Assembly: GCA_007258455.2 (NCBI GenBank)
Contig: VDFB02254991.1
Span: forward strand, 372,001 to 436,000
Source of the DNA: Sequoia sempervirens
Lineage: Eukaryota > Streptophyta > Pinopsida > Cupressales > Cupressaceae
DNA length: 64,000 nucleotides
Reading direction: 5' to 3'
Within the stretch, counting starts at the first letter, position 1, and the number at the start of each line of letters is the position of its first letter. Positions 1-13,560 of the stretch are shown piece by piece. The position numbers and the translations under genes are program-made. The notes below the pieces were generated by a model. The model was not told the DNA's origin, made no database searches, and saw nothing but the letters and a program-made list of their open reading frames with translations.

Positions 1-3000
1 CTGATCATATATTTGCTTTGACCTTTCAGGTTCAAAATTCCATTGTGTTTCTGTATGTCTTGATATCACGTTATCTTGCAATCTTGAATACAAATGGCAG
101 TGTGCAAAACAACTAGCTTATTTGTTATTTGAGAGACGGTCCTATTTCTCTTGATAGAATAGATGAGAGCATGATGCTAAAGTGGTACTTTTCTTATCAG
201 TGACAGAGGAAATAGCAACATTAGAAAGAAGGACAAAGAAAATTATTTGTAGCATTGTCATACCTCTGTGTTGCTATTATAAATTATCCAATGGGTTCAT
301 CTTGTGGAAGATGAGTCTATTGTTTCTAACTGCTTTCTTGTAGCCATTAGTACTAGCAAATTCTACCCACTCAACCTAAGTCTTTGCAGCCTTTTCTCTT
401 ACATAAGTTTACTTAGAGTCCTTAAGGAAACCCTTCACCTCCTCATTGATAGGTGATAATCTCCTTGGCCTCTCTGCAAAACATTTAGGATTAGCTTGCA
501 TATGTTTTCGTCTGTAATTGGGTGCTCAAATGTTCTCACCTTTGCTAAACAGTGGGCTGAACATGTTGGTCATGGGATGCTAGGGGAGTCACTATCATCA
601 ATCGCAATTTTTGTCATCTTGTAAGTTTCCCCAAGGGTAGGAGGGTTAAATGTCAACATATTAAATGACATTAATAATAGGTGCTGCAAAGGACAAATAT
701 ACTTATGCTCAAAAGCTATGAACCAACACTTCCTTCACTCTCTTACTCTAATCTGTCTTAGATTCTTCCATATGCAATTGAGTCAACATCATAATCTAGA
801 ATTTCATTCAACTCAAGTATCTTCTCCAACAAGATGAAAGAGGAGGAAAATATCACCTCCATAAGTTTGAGAGACCCTTTCCTTGAAATTGAGATATTCC
901 TTCGTTAAAAAAACTTAGAATGTCCATGAGGCATGAAAAGTGCATATAAACATCTACACAATCATAGCACTCATCATGACATGTTTCATCCAGATAATCT
1001 TTCCAAAGTCTATAAAATGCATTGATGCATTACACGTGGTCCAATGAATGTGTTTATAGGTATCCTCAGTGAATCTCCTTGCTTTCCTATGCAAATATGT
1101 TTATCTGATTATGGTAATAGAGTATATCTTGTCCTCAATTATGTCTTTATCTCCTCCATAATCAAATTATTTTTGGGTAATTTTTATCAAGATTTGGCAT
1201 CCTAAGTTTGTGTTCTTATAGATGCATATAGATCCGAGCCTTTGAACTATTGCACTTGCCTTATGGAATGCCTTATTATGCTAAGGAGGCACATTTTTGT
1301 GGAATACTATGGTATGGTAAGGAGATTGGCAACATGGAATCAGGTACTATTGGAGAAAGAAGAATTTTCCATCTAGATTACTTATGAAATGCCTTATTAT
1401 GATAAGAAGAAACAATTTTTATGGAATATTCTAGTATGATAAGGAGATTGGGCAACAGAGTATTGGAAAAACAACTGGGTAAAAAATCATAGTGCAAAAA
1501 TTAGGGTAGGAGTTTGTGTTTCAAAAATCAGAAAAAAATTATATATCCTAGGTGGGATATTTCATAAACTGAGTATTTTAAAAAATTTAATGATATTATT
1601 TTGCTCACAACAAAGCCTTGTATTTCACCCACTTCTGCCTTATGCATTGTGGCTCTTTTACTCGAAATTTGTGCTTCAAAGTGTCAAGTTGCTTACAAGT
1701 GTCCAAACAAGTATATATCATCCCAGATCTATAATATTGAAAGATCAAGATTTCCTTTGAGATGTTTTCCTTATAATGACATGTTTTTCTATGTAATTTT
1801 TTGGTTGTTTGTGTATATTGTACTGCACATTCCAGTTGGAAAAGATGTTCAATTGGTCTTTAATTTCTATGTGTACAGTGATGATAATAAAGCTAAATGT
1901 GATGTTGATCCTATTTTTGATAGACTACTCGAATAAGCCTATTGCCTAGTATTTTAAAGACAACATGACATAATAAAGATCATCCTCAACCTATAAAGGT
2001 ATCATACTTAATACTATTAATGTAGAATTCAAGGAGATGACAAAATGTCTCCCTTGTAAAAGTAATCTTTGAATGTGAATTTAAAGCATCAAGATGCAAA
2101 ATAGATAGGATTAGTTTTTCAATAGACCAAATGAATTGTAGAAAAATATCTTTTTATTGCATGGATATAGGTTATGGTAAGAATATTTGAGATATTTGAA
2201 TTTAAATCTAACTACATATTCTCCTAAATCTGCTTTTCTACCATTTGTCCTATGAATAAATTGTATTGTGACAACAAAGAAGAAATGCATAAAAGGATTA
2301 ATTGTAATTTAGGTCTTAACTCATAAAAAGCCCTTGTTATGTGACGATAATATTACTACCTCATCAAACAAAAATAAAGATCCTAGCAACAAGAAATTTT
2401 GGATTCCTTTGTATACCCTTTATTATGTGTCAAAATATTTTGAAGAACCCAATTGTTGCCAAAGAATATCTTCATATCAATCCTTAGATTTGATTTTTTC
2501 ATGTTTACAAAATGACATTTTTGAGTTAGCTTTTAATACATGTTGTCTATTCATTTTAGGAGTTGGCATATATGTATATACAAAATTGAATTATTCATCA
2601 TGTATAGTGAGATCAAAGCTGCAATTTACCAGCTTGTGGTTTGTGAAGAGTATTCTAGGGTTAGTCTGTGATAATACCTTTGCTTGTAGCCTGTATCTTT
2701 TATCATCTGGCTTGTGGGAAAATATTTTCAGTGATTTATATTGACTATTTTTAAAATACCAAGGAATCATGGATACCAAATTAGCAAAAATCTGTTGATT
2801 GATGCAAGGCTTTAATTTACTTAAGAAAACACAGTTTGAGAGACATCTCAAAGTCTATGTTTAGATTGTTCAAAAGTCAAGTTAGTCTACAACAAAGAAT
2901 ACTGGGCTGTGATTGACTGCATTTTTGGACTGCATGAGGTATTCATTACTTGATAAATTCATGAAGAAAAAGAAAGTTTTGCAATCTGTACATCAATCCA

Positions 3001-6000
3001 CATTTGCATACCAACTTGTAGGGTAACATTTGGTTGTTGCAACTTGTGACTGGTTGGGAGAATGGATGTCTTATGTCTGTTAGGATGAATGAAGCTTCTA
3101 TAGAAGCACATGAGTGATTGAACCAAGTAAAACTAACTCATACAAGACAAATAATTGGTACCAATCTTTAGTGGCAAGAATTTGAAGTATTAAATCTCAC
3201 AAAAATACTACAATCCTTATTTGCATTCCTTAACAAAGAAAGTCCATAGTCTTTTTATGGAAAAAGTGCACAAGGTCGTAAAATGAGAGAGGTAGCCAAA
3301 GATGTTTAAGATTAGAATTAACTTGGGATCAAGATTAGTCTACATGGGTTATTTTGGTACTTTGTAGATGAGGACAAGGCATGTAGGATTTTTCTTGAGT
3401 CTCGCTCATCTAAGGCAATTGGAGAAAACCTCAAATTGTTTTTGTAAATAAATCAAGTGCTTATGATGACTAAACTGTATAAAGTAAATAATTAAAATAC
3501 ACTAATACCACCATCTAAGAGTAACTTAATAGAGAGTGGAGGTAAAAAAAATGGGAGTTATCTTTTATACCCTAAAATATTATCTTAAGGGTGACTCACA
3601 ACTTCCCTCATGTCTAACAAGGGTCAAAGTTGAAGAGTCTTTGCCTCTTATCAATGGTTTGGGGAATAGTCCTGCTAGATGATCCTTTGTAATAGAAAAA
3701 TCACAAGTCAATGATCCAATGTTGGATTAGTTGCCATATATTATGCAATGTGGATATTAGTGCATGAAGAATATTTAGTGCATGTGTAGGTTGTAAAACA
3801 AATATACTTGTCTTTTGCTGATGAATTTAAAGGCTAAGGAAATGTTATTGGCCCTAATCAGCGATGTCCAACTGATCCACAAGGCTAGAGTTCAATGGTT
3901 GATCATATCAAGGTGGATTTGTATGATGTTGAGATCATAAAACATATAAGACAAGAATGAGAATCTCACTCACTGCATGTTAAATTGTAGACATTGGGAT
4001 GTGAGTGGCACCTAGAAAATCCCTAGAAGGAACTTAGACATTAGAGCTTGCTTGAGGCCATGATAGACTTTGCGAGTCTGCAAATGAGTGAAAATATTGT
4101 TGAGCTTGATCAAGTCTTTGAGGAAGAGTTTCTTTATGAGGGATCTCGACACCTTAATGGTCCAATAGAGAATATTCATTGAGTTAATGGATTGCATCTA
4201 CAATTCAACACTGTGCATTCCTTCATTGAGCTCTTCATCAACCTCCCTATGTTATTGTAGCAAGCTTTCGAGACCAGATTCAAATTATCTATTTTTATAA
4301 TTTCTTGATGTAGAGTTTCTCTTCTACAGCCATTGAATTTTAAGTATTTTGCATTTCTTTTTGACATTTTTGCGTGTCTAAAATCTGGAGTGAATATGGA
4401 TTCAAATCGAGTTGAGGAGAGTTCCTAGTTGACCATGTTTTACTTATGGTATCCATTGTAGATTTTGTTGCAAAATTTTTAGAAGAGAGTTTTAAATTTT
4501 GACCTTGGAAAATTGGAAATGTTGATAGTCATGATGTTTTCATGTGGAATGGGGAAAGCTTCCATATCTTCCATAAATGTTAATTGAAAAAGAACAAATG
4601 GATTGCTTAGAGTGGTTGTGATGCTGTAGAGTTGAAAACTATGCCTTTTCTTTTATACATTTGTTGAAAATTGCTTTCTGGTTGTTGAAAATCTCAATGT
4701 TTATGAGTTTGAGCTTCAGGTGGTATGGAATGATTTTGGTATCGTTTAAGGGACACATCGTTCATCCCTATTTTGAAAATGGCCAATATCGTATATTGTT
4801 GCAGTAAATTTTCTCGAGATTATTAGAAGCATTGAGTAATAAATATGACACTTTTGCAAACTCAGGTCAATAATGTTGAATACTGTTGCAGAGTGTATGA
4901 CAGAGTAGCCAATTAGGAGACCTATTGGAGAAAAAATTTCCTTTCATGTTTTGAACATGATAGCTTTATGTGAAATTCTTGAACATGTTTGAATTGAAAG
5001 GAAGCTCAAAGTTCTATCAAAGGATAGTAATTAGTTTTTACTTCCAATTCCTGAGGGTATCATGAAGTTGATCTACTGGATGGTTTTTTGAATTCTAATT
5101 ATTTGAACAAATTGACATTCCTCATTTCTCAATTTTTTAGATTTTTCAATGCAAAGGATTCTATATTTGAACTTGTCAAAGAAATTTTGGTGCCAAGTAG
5201 CTTGCATAACTTTAGATTGGTCATGTTGCCTATGATTTTTCTGAGGTTTATAGGTAGTGAACATGGATATAGAAAAGCAATTTGACAAAAATCTAGTGCA
5301 TCCATAATATCATGAATATGTTAGAGAAACAAGAGTGATGAAAATATTTTTCTGTCTTGAAGGTGTTGATGGGTTCACTTCTGATCTTTATGAAATTAAG
5401 GAAGCTACCTATAATTCTGCAATTTTAATGTTAAGATTTATATGAATGGGTGTTTCTTTGTATTGCATGTGCTCAATATGTTCTTGTACAGCTATTGTTA
5501 TTGAGTTCATTCAATTCAAGTTATGATATTCTACATTATTGACATATAGTTTTTCTCAGAGTGGTGTTGATAACAGAAGTATTGGGGAAGTCAAAATCAA
5601 GGTAGATGATGAATCAGTTGAAAAAAAAAGAATATGGAAGTTGACTGACATAACATAACCCAGTCAATGCTGATCATTAAGTCTCCCAGATATTTGACCA
5701 CCAAGCAAGGTGTGTTTACTTGTTAGCCTCAAATCTCATGTTGAATATTTGATACATATTAAATAGTTTCATGTTTCAAAAATCAAATGAGGTTTTCATT
5801 GTTTACTATGAATTTTGTTTTGGAATGGAGATGCTAACTTCTATGATTGTATTACTAAACATAAATCTCTCCTACATAATGATTGTATTATAGATGATTG
5901 TCCCAATAATTTTAACATTTATAGGACATCGTCAATGCTTTGTGGATTTCACTAAAGAATATAACATAAGTTGTACATAGAAATACAAAAAATCCAACTT

Positions 6001-6960
6001 GCATTGCATGTTATGATTCTTTACATCTGCCTTTCATTTGGATATACCTATCCTGTAATTTGTGGACAAAGAAGGCAATATAAAGTGTTTTTTAAAAAAT
6101 CTTTCAATTGGGTTTTGTTTTTATTTACAATTACAACCTAGATATAATGTACTTTCTACAAGGAATTTCTATTGGGTAGTGATATTTTGTTGTATCCTTT
6201 CATGGGTTTTGTTATTTCAATTAATTTAGTTAATTCAAAATTTTCAATTGCATCCCTTTCTAGGGACCCATTTATTTCTGCTTTTCTTTTGTATATATAC
6301 AAGCTCTACATTTAAGAAAGTAGTTTCTTATGCTTGTAAGCTTTCCATGTGATTCTATTATTGGCCTTGAGTTTCTTAATGATCTATCTATTGTCATTTG
6401 GGTTTTAAATTGTATAGATTATCTCTTTGTGGTGACAAAGTGCTTTCTTTCAAGATCACATGATAATTTTGTCATGCTAGTTGCTTTTCAATAGCATCTT
6501 GTGTTCCATGAAATATGTCCCTATAGATTTGGGTGACATTTTGGAAAAACATTCAAAACAATTTTGAAAAAAGAAAAAAATGGAAAAACTTTATTTTTAT
6601 TGTTTTTTGAAAAACTAACAAGTCAAATATACATTTGATTAATAAATCTTGTCGATGAAGCTCTTTCCCACAGCATGGTAGAATCTTTTTGTTGACCCCA
6701 TTGATACATCGAGGTGAGTCCTTTGGAAGTTTTCCTGATGGAGTGTTGTTACACCAATATTTGTGTTGTGAGCTGCTTTCATTGGTCTATCGGTGGAGCT
6801 ATGAGGGGAGTTCCCCCCCGATGTAGTAATGTTAGGCTGATAGTGTTACTGATGTATGAAGTATGTGCAACCCTCATCCACTAAACCTGCATGACTGCAT
6901 GCACCTAGAACCCAAGAAAAGCTTACAATATTAGGATGTGTTCCAGAGTGCTTCATTAAT
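1..6960. other. AT-rich stretch with no recognisable gene
   Basis: Reading both strands I found no domain, RNA gene or convincing exon chain here. Open frames are short (at most 136 codons), low in complexity, and match no family I know. It may be an intron or 5' flank of the P450 gene further right, or eroded repeats. I looked for the missing upstream P450 exons here and did not find them by eye. Confidence 0.5.
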
Positions 6961-7620
6961 TCAAATATTTTGAGAGGTTCCTTGCAAAATCCATTTTGTG
7001 CACATTCTACAATCAATCATTTCATTCCATGAGATGACATCTCTTTGAGGCATTTTGTCAAACAATTCAGGTGTTTTGTCTATGATTTCGCATCTTGCAT
7101 ATATGTCTACTAGAGCATATCCAACTATAATATCTAAAAAAAATTCCCCTACCATTATGCTTTGGTGCATGTTCATAGCCCATCCCAAAGCTCCCATTTT
7201 GGCATAGGTAGGGAGGACTCTAGCAAAAAAAATGGCTTTATACCTGCTAATTGCATTGGTTTGAAAGTTTCGAAAGCCTTTTCAACAAACAATTTTCTGC
7301 AAAACCTACAACCATTGCATTCCATGAGATGGCATCTCTTTGAGGCATTCTATCAAACAATTCACGTGCCTTGCCTACGCTTCCATTTTGCATACATATC
7401 TACCAGAGCATTTCCAACCATAATATCTAATAGAAATCCACCTTTTTTTATGCTTTGATGGATGTGCATACCCTATCCAAAGCTCCCATTTTATTATAGG
7501 TAGGGAGTATGTTGGCAAAGGTTGTGGAATTTGGCTTTACACCCGCCAATTGCATTTGCTTGAAAGTTTCTAAAGCCTTTTCAACAAATCAATTTTGTGC
7601 ATATCCTGTAATATTGCAAT
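6961..7620 (-). pseudogene. PPR protein relic (PLS-type repeats)
   Basis: Minus-strand frames in 6961-7197 and again in 7200-7620 give typical pentatricopeptide repeat text: an ALVDIYARCE-like helix followed by LFDKMPQRDVISWNEMI, then upstream a second unit with LFDRMPQRDAISWNAM and KALETFKQMQLAGVKPN. PPR proteins of this PLS class bind organelle RNA and often direct C-to-U editing. Here two to three 35-residue repeats remain in at least two frames with stops, no start, no targeting peptide and no E or DYW domain, so it is a broken fragment. A similar, more decayed array lies at 62.3-63.5 kb. The family call is firm; loss of function is inferred from stops and frame changes. Confidence 0.75.
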
Positions 7621-9320
7621 CCATAGACCAAATTTCTTATAGGGATACTACCGTGTATTGTCTATGCATTGATGAAGTGTAGGCGTAACTAGAGCCATAA
7701 GTCTTCTTATGTTCAAATGAGTTTGCAGTTTTTCCTTAGGATTATAAGTTTCAATTGAGTACTTTCAAGAAAAATTACATTGATTCTCTGTTGTGCATGT
7801 ATATTCGCTGCAAGGGTCATTTTATTTTGATGTGTTGTTCTTTGTGTTTCAAACTCGCTTCATTTGGAGGGTTGACAATAAAAAAGGACGAATATAACTA
7901 AATTAGTTAGGATTTTCGACAATTTTTTATTTCTTTTTGAGTTTAGCTAGTTAAAATTTGTTTTGTCAATCTGTTGAGGTGAGAAAATCTTTTTATTATT
8001 AATTAGAAGTGCTTTGGTTTTCATCAGTTTTTGTGAATTTTTTCTTTTAATTAAATTTTAAGATGACTACTTTTGACATGAGCCTTTTCTTTTGTGTTAT
8101 TGGAAACAAATTGGCAAAAAATTCTCAATTTGAACTTATCTCATTGTGTACTCTATATACATAGGACCTCTTACAACATATGCGTGAAGAAAGTTGAAAT
8201 TTATTTATTACATGCCTGGATTTGATGACTTGGAACTGGTCTTCCCACTCCACCAGGACACCTGGTCATCATGATTGTTAAGTTTATTTTTATGATACAA
8301 ATACTTGTAGGAGGGAAATATGCAAACATGTGGCTTGGCTTTGTCTAAGAATTTATGTTGTTAAAGATGCACTTAAATTTAGATAACTAGCATTCTTTAT
8401 ATTGGGTTACTTCGAGTTGTTCCCTTAGTTCTTTTTAGTCTTTCTATACATGCACAAGCTGACTTGTGTGCATCAGAATCATCCTAGCATTTCAAACTGA
8501 AAAAAGGGATGAGGTGATCTAATTCCATAGGGGTTCAAGAATTCGCCCAAGCTTGTATTAGCAATCAAAGCCCATCAACATTGAGCTCCTATCTTTGCAA
8601 AATTATGGATGATGGACTGTTATGTCACATATTCTTCTTGATGTTAAACTTTAGCTTCTCCACCTTCAACTTAAGCCTATTTTCCTCTAACTGTAGCTCA
8701 TTGTCTCATTTACCCAATTGCATCATATAGCTGAGGGACTTTAAGCCTCTGACTCTATTAGTGTATACTGGATTTTGATGGACAATTCCTTTCTTTTGTG
8801 GAGAAAACATGTATTTTTAATAGCTCCCTTCTAGTTCATAATGCTTCTATTTATGATTGTTCAAATTTCCTTCCTTTCTGGAATGTGGTGGCTAAGATTG
8901 AGATTTTTATGTTATCATTGGAAAGGGAGGACAAATCAACTATCTTTGGTGGCAATTGAAATATGAGGTGCTCTACACTTGTCTTAAGTATTTGTAGTTA
9001 ATTAAGTCTTATTATTATCCCCTAAGTTTATTGTTGAACACTTTTAACTTTAGAGTTTTATGAGTCATGGTTTGGGCTTGTAGAACATTATGATTGTTTT
9101 TGATCCCTTTGAATACAACACATGTTCTTTGCATTTTTACATAAAACAATAATTATGTTGGAAGATTAAATAATTTTTTTCAATCCTCTAATAAATTTAG
9201 AGGCGGATTAAAAATTATTACTAAGGAATTTATCATTAGCATTTGAGTTGTCTTTATCAAGGTCCAAATGTTTGACACATAATCTTGTAATTATGACCTA
9301 CATCTCATTCCATGTTGCAG
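7621..9320. other. No gene seen; probable intron of the downstream P450 gene
   Basis: AT-rich sequence without recognisable coding text. It ends at a good 3' splice acceptor (ttgcag at 9315-9320) that opens the P450 heme-motif exon, so at least its right part should be intron if the gene is real. The preceding P450 exon was not located. Confidence 0.4.
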
Positions 9321-10840
9321 TTATCTGCCATTTGGAGGGGGGCCTCAAAAATGTGTTGGTGATATGTTTGCTACATTTGAGGTGAGTTGAAGAAACATTT
9401 TGCTTTTGGAGAGTATCTAAACATCTTAGGACCTTGATAGTTATGCCTAATGCAATTATTAGATTAAATCAGAGTCTTAGAGATAGCTAGGTAGCTTGTT
9501 TACTCACATGATTAATTGAAATGATTCCATCCATTATATTTATTCTTTGTTGTTGTATATGCAAAATTTGTCTTTTTGTTTTCATTTTCCTTGATTTCAG
9601 TTTGTCATTTCCTTATAATACTAATATTTGGATCTATTTTCTAGATCCTTCTTGAGGGTAGAAGATATTTTTGATATTGTAGAGTTTCTTTAGCCAGAAG
9701 AGGGGTCTAGCTAATAGACGCAAAACATAAAGTTGGTATTATAAGGAAATGATATTGTGAAATCAAGAAAACTAAAAACTAAAAATGTCTTATTGTGGAA
9801 ATTTGAAAAATCTAATTTTTGTTTTTGTTCTCTTCTTCATTTCTGAAAATGTGACTCTCTGACTTATACTTGAAGTAAGGAAGCCTTTGTTTCTTCCTTT
9901 TTTCCATTTACTTATCACTGCAAGGCTGGTGGATATTGGTATTTTTTTGACTTTCTCTCAATTAGTTCTTGGTGATTTTAGCCTCATAATTTTTTGACAA
10001 GTGTACACATTATTGTTCTTCACCCTTCATATATGTAAATGGTTGCATATGCATGTAGAAATTGCTTCATTTGTTTAAGCATATTCTGCCTACTTCTATC
10101 TATGTGTTTTTGTTATTGATGTCCAATTTGTTAAATCAAGAGCATATCACCACTCTATTAGCTTCTATGTATTTTGTTGTGATATCTTAAATCCTCTGTA
10201 CATTGGTCTCAAAGTTGTTAAATGTTATCAACATTACTACCAAGTCTCAGTTCATTCATGGTACTTTTGACCTTGTTTGTGGCATTATTAGCTCTTTTGA
10301 CCTTATTTGTGACATTACTAGCTCTTTTGACCTGTTGACTGCATCGTCATTTTTTGGGCACATTTTTGGGTGTTATATTTGTAGAAAGTTACAGCAACCG
10401 CAATGCTGATAAGGAGATTCAATTTTGAACTTTCTATTGGAGCTCCACCTATAAGTCAAGTTGCATGTGCATTATCTTATTCAACATGTGACTAGAGGAA
10501 AAAGGACTTTTTACATGTCAAATGGATACCTCCTCTTAGGCATGAGTGATGCTAAGTGGTATATTTATTAGTAACTCTTCCTATTTATGCAGGTGGGAAT
10601 GAAATTGGGGCAACAATTCATACCACTAAAGGCTTAAAAATGACAGTGACACGAAGAATTAGGCCTCCAGTGATTCCAGTGATTGAGGCTCCAACACTCA
10701 ATATGGTTGATGAAAGTGGTTTAACCAGGAGCTATAAGACTTCAAATGGACCTATTAGTTTTCAAAATCTAGAAATATACAAAGGAAAACTGAATAAAGA
10801 TGAGATAAATAGAAATGAGACTCCTTCTTCTTACCTATAA
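9321..10840 (+). CDS. Cytochrome P450 CYP97-type (carotenoid ring hydroxylase), last three exons
   Basis: Three exons join in consistent phase. 9321-9381 encodes YLPFGGGPQKCVGDMFATFE, the heme-binding loop with the Cys thiolate ligand, followed by a GTGAGT donor. 10385-10454 (acceptor tttgtag, donor GTCAAG) encodes AMLIRRFNFELSIGAPPI. 10593-10840 (acceptor tatgcag) encodes ATIHTTKGLKMTVTRR and a polar tail ending in TAA. The text closely follows the C-terminus of CYP97A (LUT5-like) beta-ring carotene hydroxylases, plastid enzymes of lutein/xanthophyll synthesis. The 61 and 70 bp exons leave phases 0 and 1, and the last exon supplies the missing two bases. Everything upstream (K-helix, I-helix, transit peptide) is outside these exons and was not found, so this is either the 3' end of a long-intron gene or a 3' fragment. 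No stops occur inside the exons. The donor after exon 2 (A|GTCAAG) is weak. Confidence 0.75.
10263..10345 (+). repeat. Short tandem repeat, ~36 bp unit, in P450 intron
   Basis: About two and a half copies of a unit reading roughly agctcttttgacctt-atttgtgacattact lie in the intron before the second P450 exon. Copies differ by a few bases. Confidence 0.6.
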
Positions 10841-11475
10841 CACGTGTACTTTGGTTGATTTAGTTGGGATGGGAAATACTTGCTTTGGGAAGGAAAAATC
10901 ATGGTTGCTCCTGTAAGGTATTTTTTTGATTTGTGTCAAAGATTCCATGTCATTACAATGCCAAAGGCATTGGATAGGTGCTTTCATCTCTCTATTCTAC
11001 CATGTTAAGCTTTATGTACCAAGCATTACACATAGTCCATTTTAAATAGTTGCTGCCAAATATAAGCTAATATATGGATGTATAGAAAAATGCAAAATTA
11101 TGTGTCTACTGACTTATCCTTACTTGCATAGAAAGCATAAAGGCTCTTATAGATTATTTTTTTCCCTCTCCTTTGTGTCAATCTCAAGATGATGAGATCT
11201 TAATCAAAATTCTAGATTCCTACAATTAATGCAAACACATCCATAAATACCTTCATATGTTTCCTTATCCTTCCTTACCACATATAATTGATTGAATTTC
11301 TTTACAAAACCATTATTTCATCTTGTTTGCTTCTTGAGCAAATATATACATCTTTTAAAATATTGCCAATTTTCTTTGTTCTATATTTTTTGATTTTATT
11401 TTGTATTCAATGTTTTTTATCTGCAATAGGATTTTGTATTCTTAAATTTATTTTTCTTGTGCTATGTTATTGTAG
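10841..11475. other. 3' flank of the P450 gene; no gene seen
   Basis: AT-rich sequence after the P450 stop codon. No further coding text or clear poly(A) signal could be assigned. Confidence 0.4.
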
Positions 11476-12402
11476 TAGATGCAATGCTACTTTCTACAGC
11501 AGGACACAATGTCAGGAATAAAGGCATGTTTGATTTATGGGAAGATACAATTGTAGCAAGCATTGAGAAATCATTAATGAGGATGGAAATTGTTAAATCA
11601 TCTTTACTAGAAAAGGTAATTTTGCATAGCATGTTTTTATTTTGTTGTTGTAGAATAGTAGGTCCAATTTATGACTTTTATAAGAACTATCTTTTCCTAT
11701 TACTGAATTGCAATCTTACAAATCTTGCATTAATGATATAAAATGCACAATGGAAGTACACCAATGATCATTTTATAGGTAGCAGTGCAAAGCAATATCT
11801 ACTTCAGTGCATAATGTCTACCAATGTCTTCTTTGTATCCTTTATTCTCAAGTTAATAGTTTAAATTAGTACCGTAGAGGGTTCAAAACTTGAGAATACT
11901 AATTCCATAACAAGCATGAGGTTATTTGATTGGAACAAAATTTGAGCAACAGTAATTCAAAGGATGCATGTATATGAGGAAAAGACTACAATTTCCTATG
12001 CCAGGTGATAAGACCTTATTTGATGTCACCATGCTTGCATGGTTAAAGAATTTATTGTTTCCATATTATATTTGTTGGCATAGTTCACCATAATTAAATT
12101 TTCAGCTGAGATTTTGATGGATATTTAAGGAAGTGTTCTTATCATTTCTGTTGTCCTAAGAAAAATTTAAGGAAGTGTTCTTATCATCTCTATTGTCGTA
12201 AGAAATATTTAAGGAAGTGTTCTTCTCATCTCTGTTGTCCTAGGAAATCTCACAAAATCGTTGAAACATGTAAAAGATGCCATATTGTAAAAATCTAAAT
12301 GTGCTCATTATTAGATCTTGGTTGTATTTTCATTTTAATAAACATATTCTAAAACCCTCGTTGAAATCTTATTTTCAGGTTGCAGCTCGTCAAATTGGAG
12401 AG
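11476..12402 (+). other. Two exon-like segments of an unrecognised gene
   Basis: 11476-11615 is open and gives non-repetitive protein text (GMFDLWEDTIVASIEKS, then MRMEIVKSSLLEK). An acceptor-like ttgtag stands before it and a GTAATT donor after it. 12379-12402 follows a good acceptor (attttcag), encodes VAARQIGE in matching phase, and is followed by GTGAAC. Joined, the two give a charged, helix-prone stretch that looks like real protein, but I do not recognise the family. They could be distal exons of an unrelated gene or remnants. The frame after 12402 closes at 12459. Homology search or transcript data would decide. Confidence 0.3.
12119..12246 (+). repeat. Tandem repeat, three copies of ~42 bp
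   Basis: Three consecutive copies of a unit with core atttaaggaagtgttcttat followed by catctctgttgtcctaag. They differ at a few positions. Confidence 0.8.
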
Positions 12403-12747
12403 GTGAACATGCACTCTTTGTACTTTCATCTGACCATGACCAGTGAGATTTCTAGATAGGAAGATTCCATCCTTCTCATTCAAATCCTTCCAATCTTCTC
12501 TCAAGGGCTATCCAGCTAGAATGGGAGGGCAAGGCTGCTCTGAATCGAGCAATATATGCACCACAAATAATATAACTACATTTACTATATATTTTCATGT
12601 CTTTTCTCCCTTCAATGTTTGTAGCATTTGTATCGTATCTTGGATTTTTCTTCCATGGAAACCAAGAGTCCAGTGAAGGATGTATTTCTTGGATCTTTGT
12701 TTATGTAGTTGTATGTAATTCCTTTGGTTATACAGTTGTTCACTGTT

Positions 12748-12916
12748 TGTATATTCTTTTTTTTCATGCAATACAAAAAAAACATTTGAATATCTATGAT
12801 ATTTGAGCTTTATATGCATAAAGTTGTTTGTTGATTGTAGTTTTTTTCATGTTAATCCAATACAAAAAAAAACATTTGAATCTCTATGATATTTGAAGTT
12901 TATATGCATAAATTTG
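12748..12916 (+). repeat. Direct duplication, two ~70 bp copies
   Basis: The segment with core aatacaaaaaaaacatttga, a tctatgatatttga middle and a tttatatgcataaa end occurs at about 12770-12822 and again at about 12860-12916, separated by a T-rich linker. Copies differ at a few bases. Confidence 0.75.
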
Positions 12917-12954
12917 TGAGAATTAATTACGTTAGATTTTATTTATAACTTGAA

Positions 12955-13560
12955 TAATTGATTCACTCAAATAAATGACTAAATCATGACTAAATTAATC
13001 ACTACTATGACTAAAATAAATGAGTAAAAAGACCAAATATATGACTAAAATGACTAAATATATGACTACAATGACTAAATATGACTACCATGACTAAAAT
13101 AATGACTAAATATATGACTACAATGACTAAATATGACTACCATGACTAAAATATTAACTAAATATATGACTAAAGTAATGACTAAATTAATGACTAAATT
13201 AATGACTAAATATATGACTAAATATATGACTAAATAAATGACTACCATGACTAAATAAATGACCAATTAACAACAATCAATGACTAAATTAATGACTAAA
13301 TATATGACTAAATAAATCACTACCATGACTAAATAAATGACCGGTTAAAAACAATCAATGACTAAATTAACGACTAAATCAATGACTAAATCAATGACCA
13401 AATCAATGACTAAATAAATGAGTAAAATAGTTTAGTCATAAATTTGGTCGTGTTATAAATGACCTGCAATAAACTACTAATGGTCACGTGACTAAAATTA
13501 GTCATTTATATGCAATTTTTAGTAGTTTATTTAGTCATATATTGTTGTTTTTGTACTAGT
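12955..13560. mobile_element. CACTA-like transposon end with dense subterminal repeats
   Basis: About 480 bp consists almost entirely of the motif ATGACTAAA in direct and partly offset copies (aatgactaaatatatgacta and variants). Inverted copies (tttagtcat, attagtcat) follow in 13425-13545, and the array stops at GTTTTTGTACTAGTA (13544-13558). Plant CACTA (En/Spm) elements have terminal inverted repeats ending CACTA, often CACTAGTACAAAAA, and subterminal arrays of short repeats bound by the transposase. The end here fits except for a final G-to-A change. No matching opposite terminus and no transposase frame were found in the window, so this is at most one end or a deleted copy. A simple minisatellite is the alternative. 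Confidence 0.4.

Noticed and set aside
1..1200. Possible hAT or MULE transposase remnant on the minus strand
   Set aside because: Translated fragments showed no convincing catalytic or dimerisation motif.
13075..13266. Val/Ile/Tyr repeat protein on the minus strand
   Set aside because: Simple translation of the ATGACTAAA array.
12955..13440. CRISPR-like array
   Set aside because: No constant repeat/spacer pattern; the units abut and this is plant nuclear DNA.
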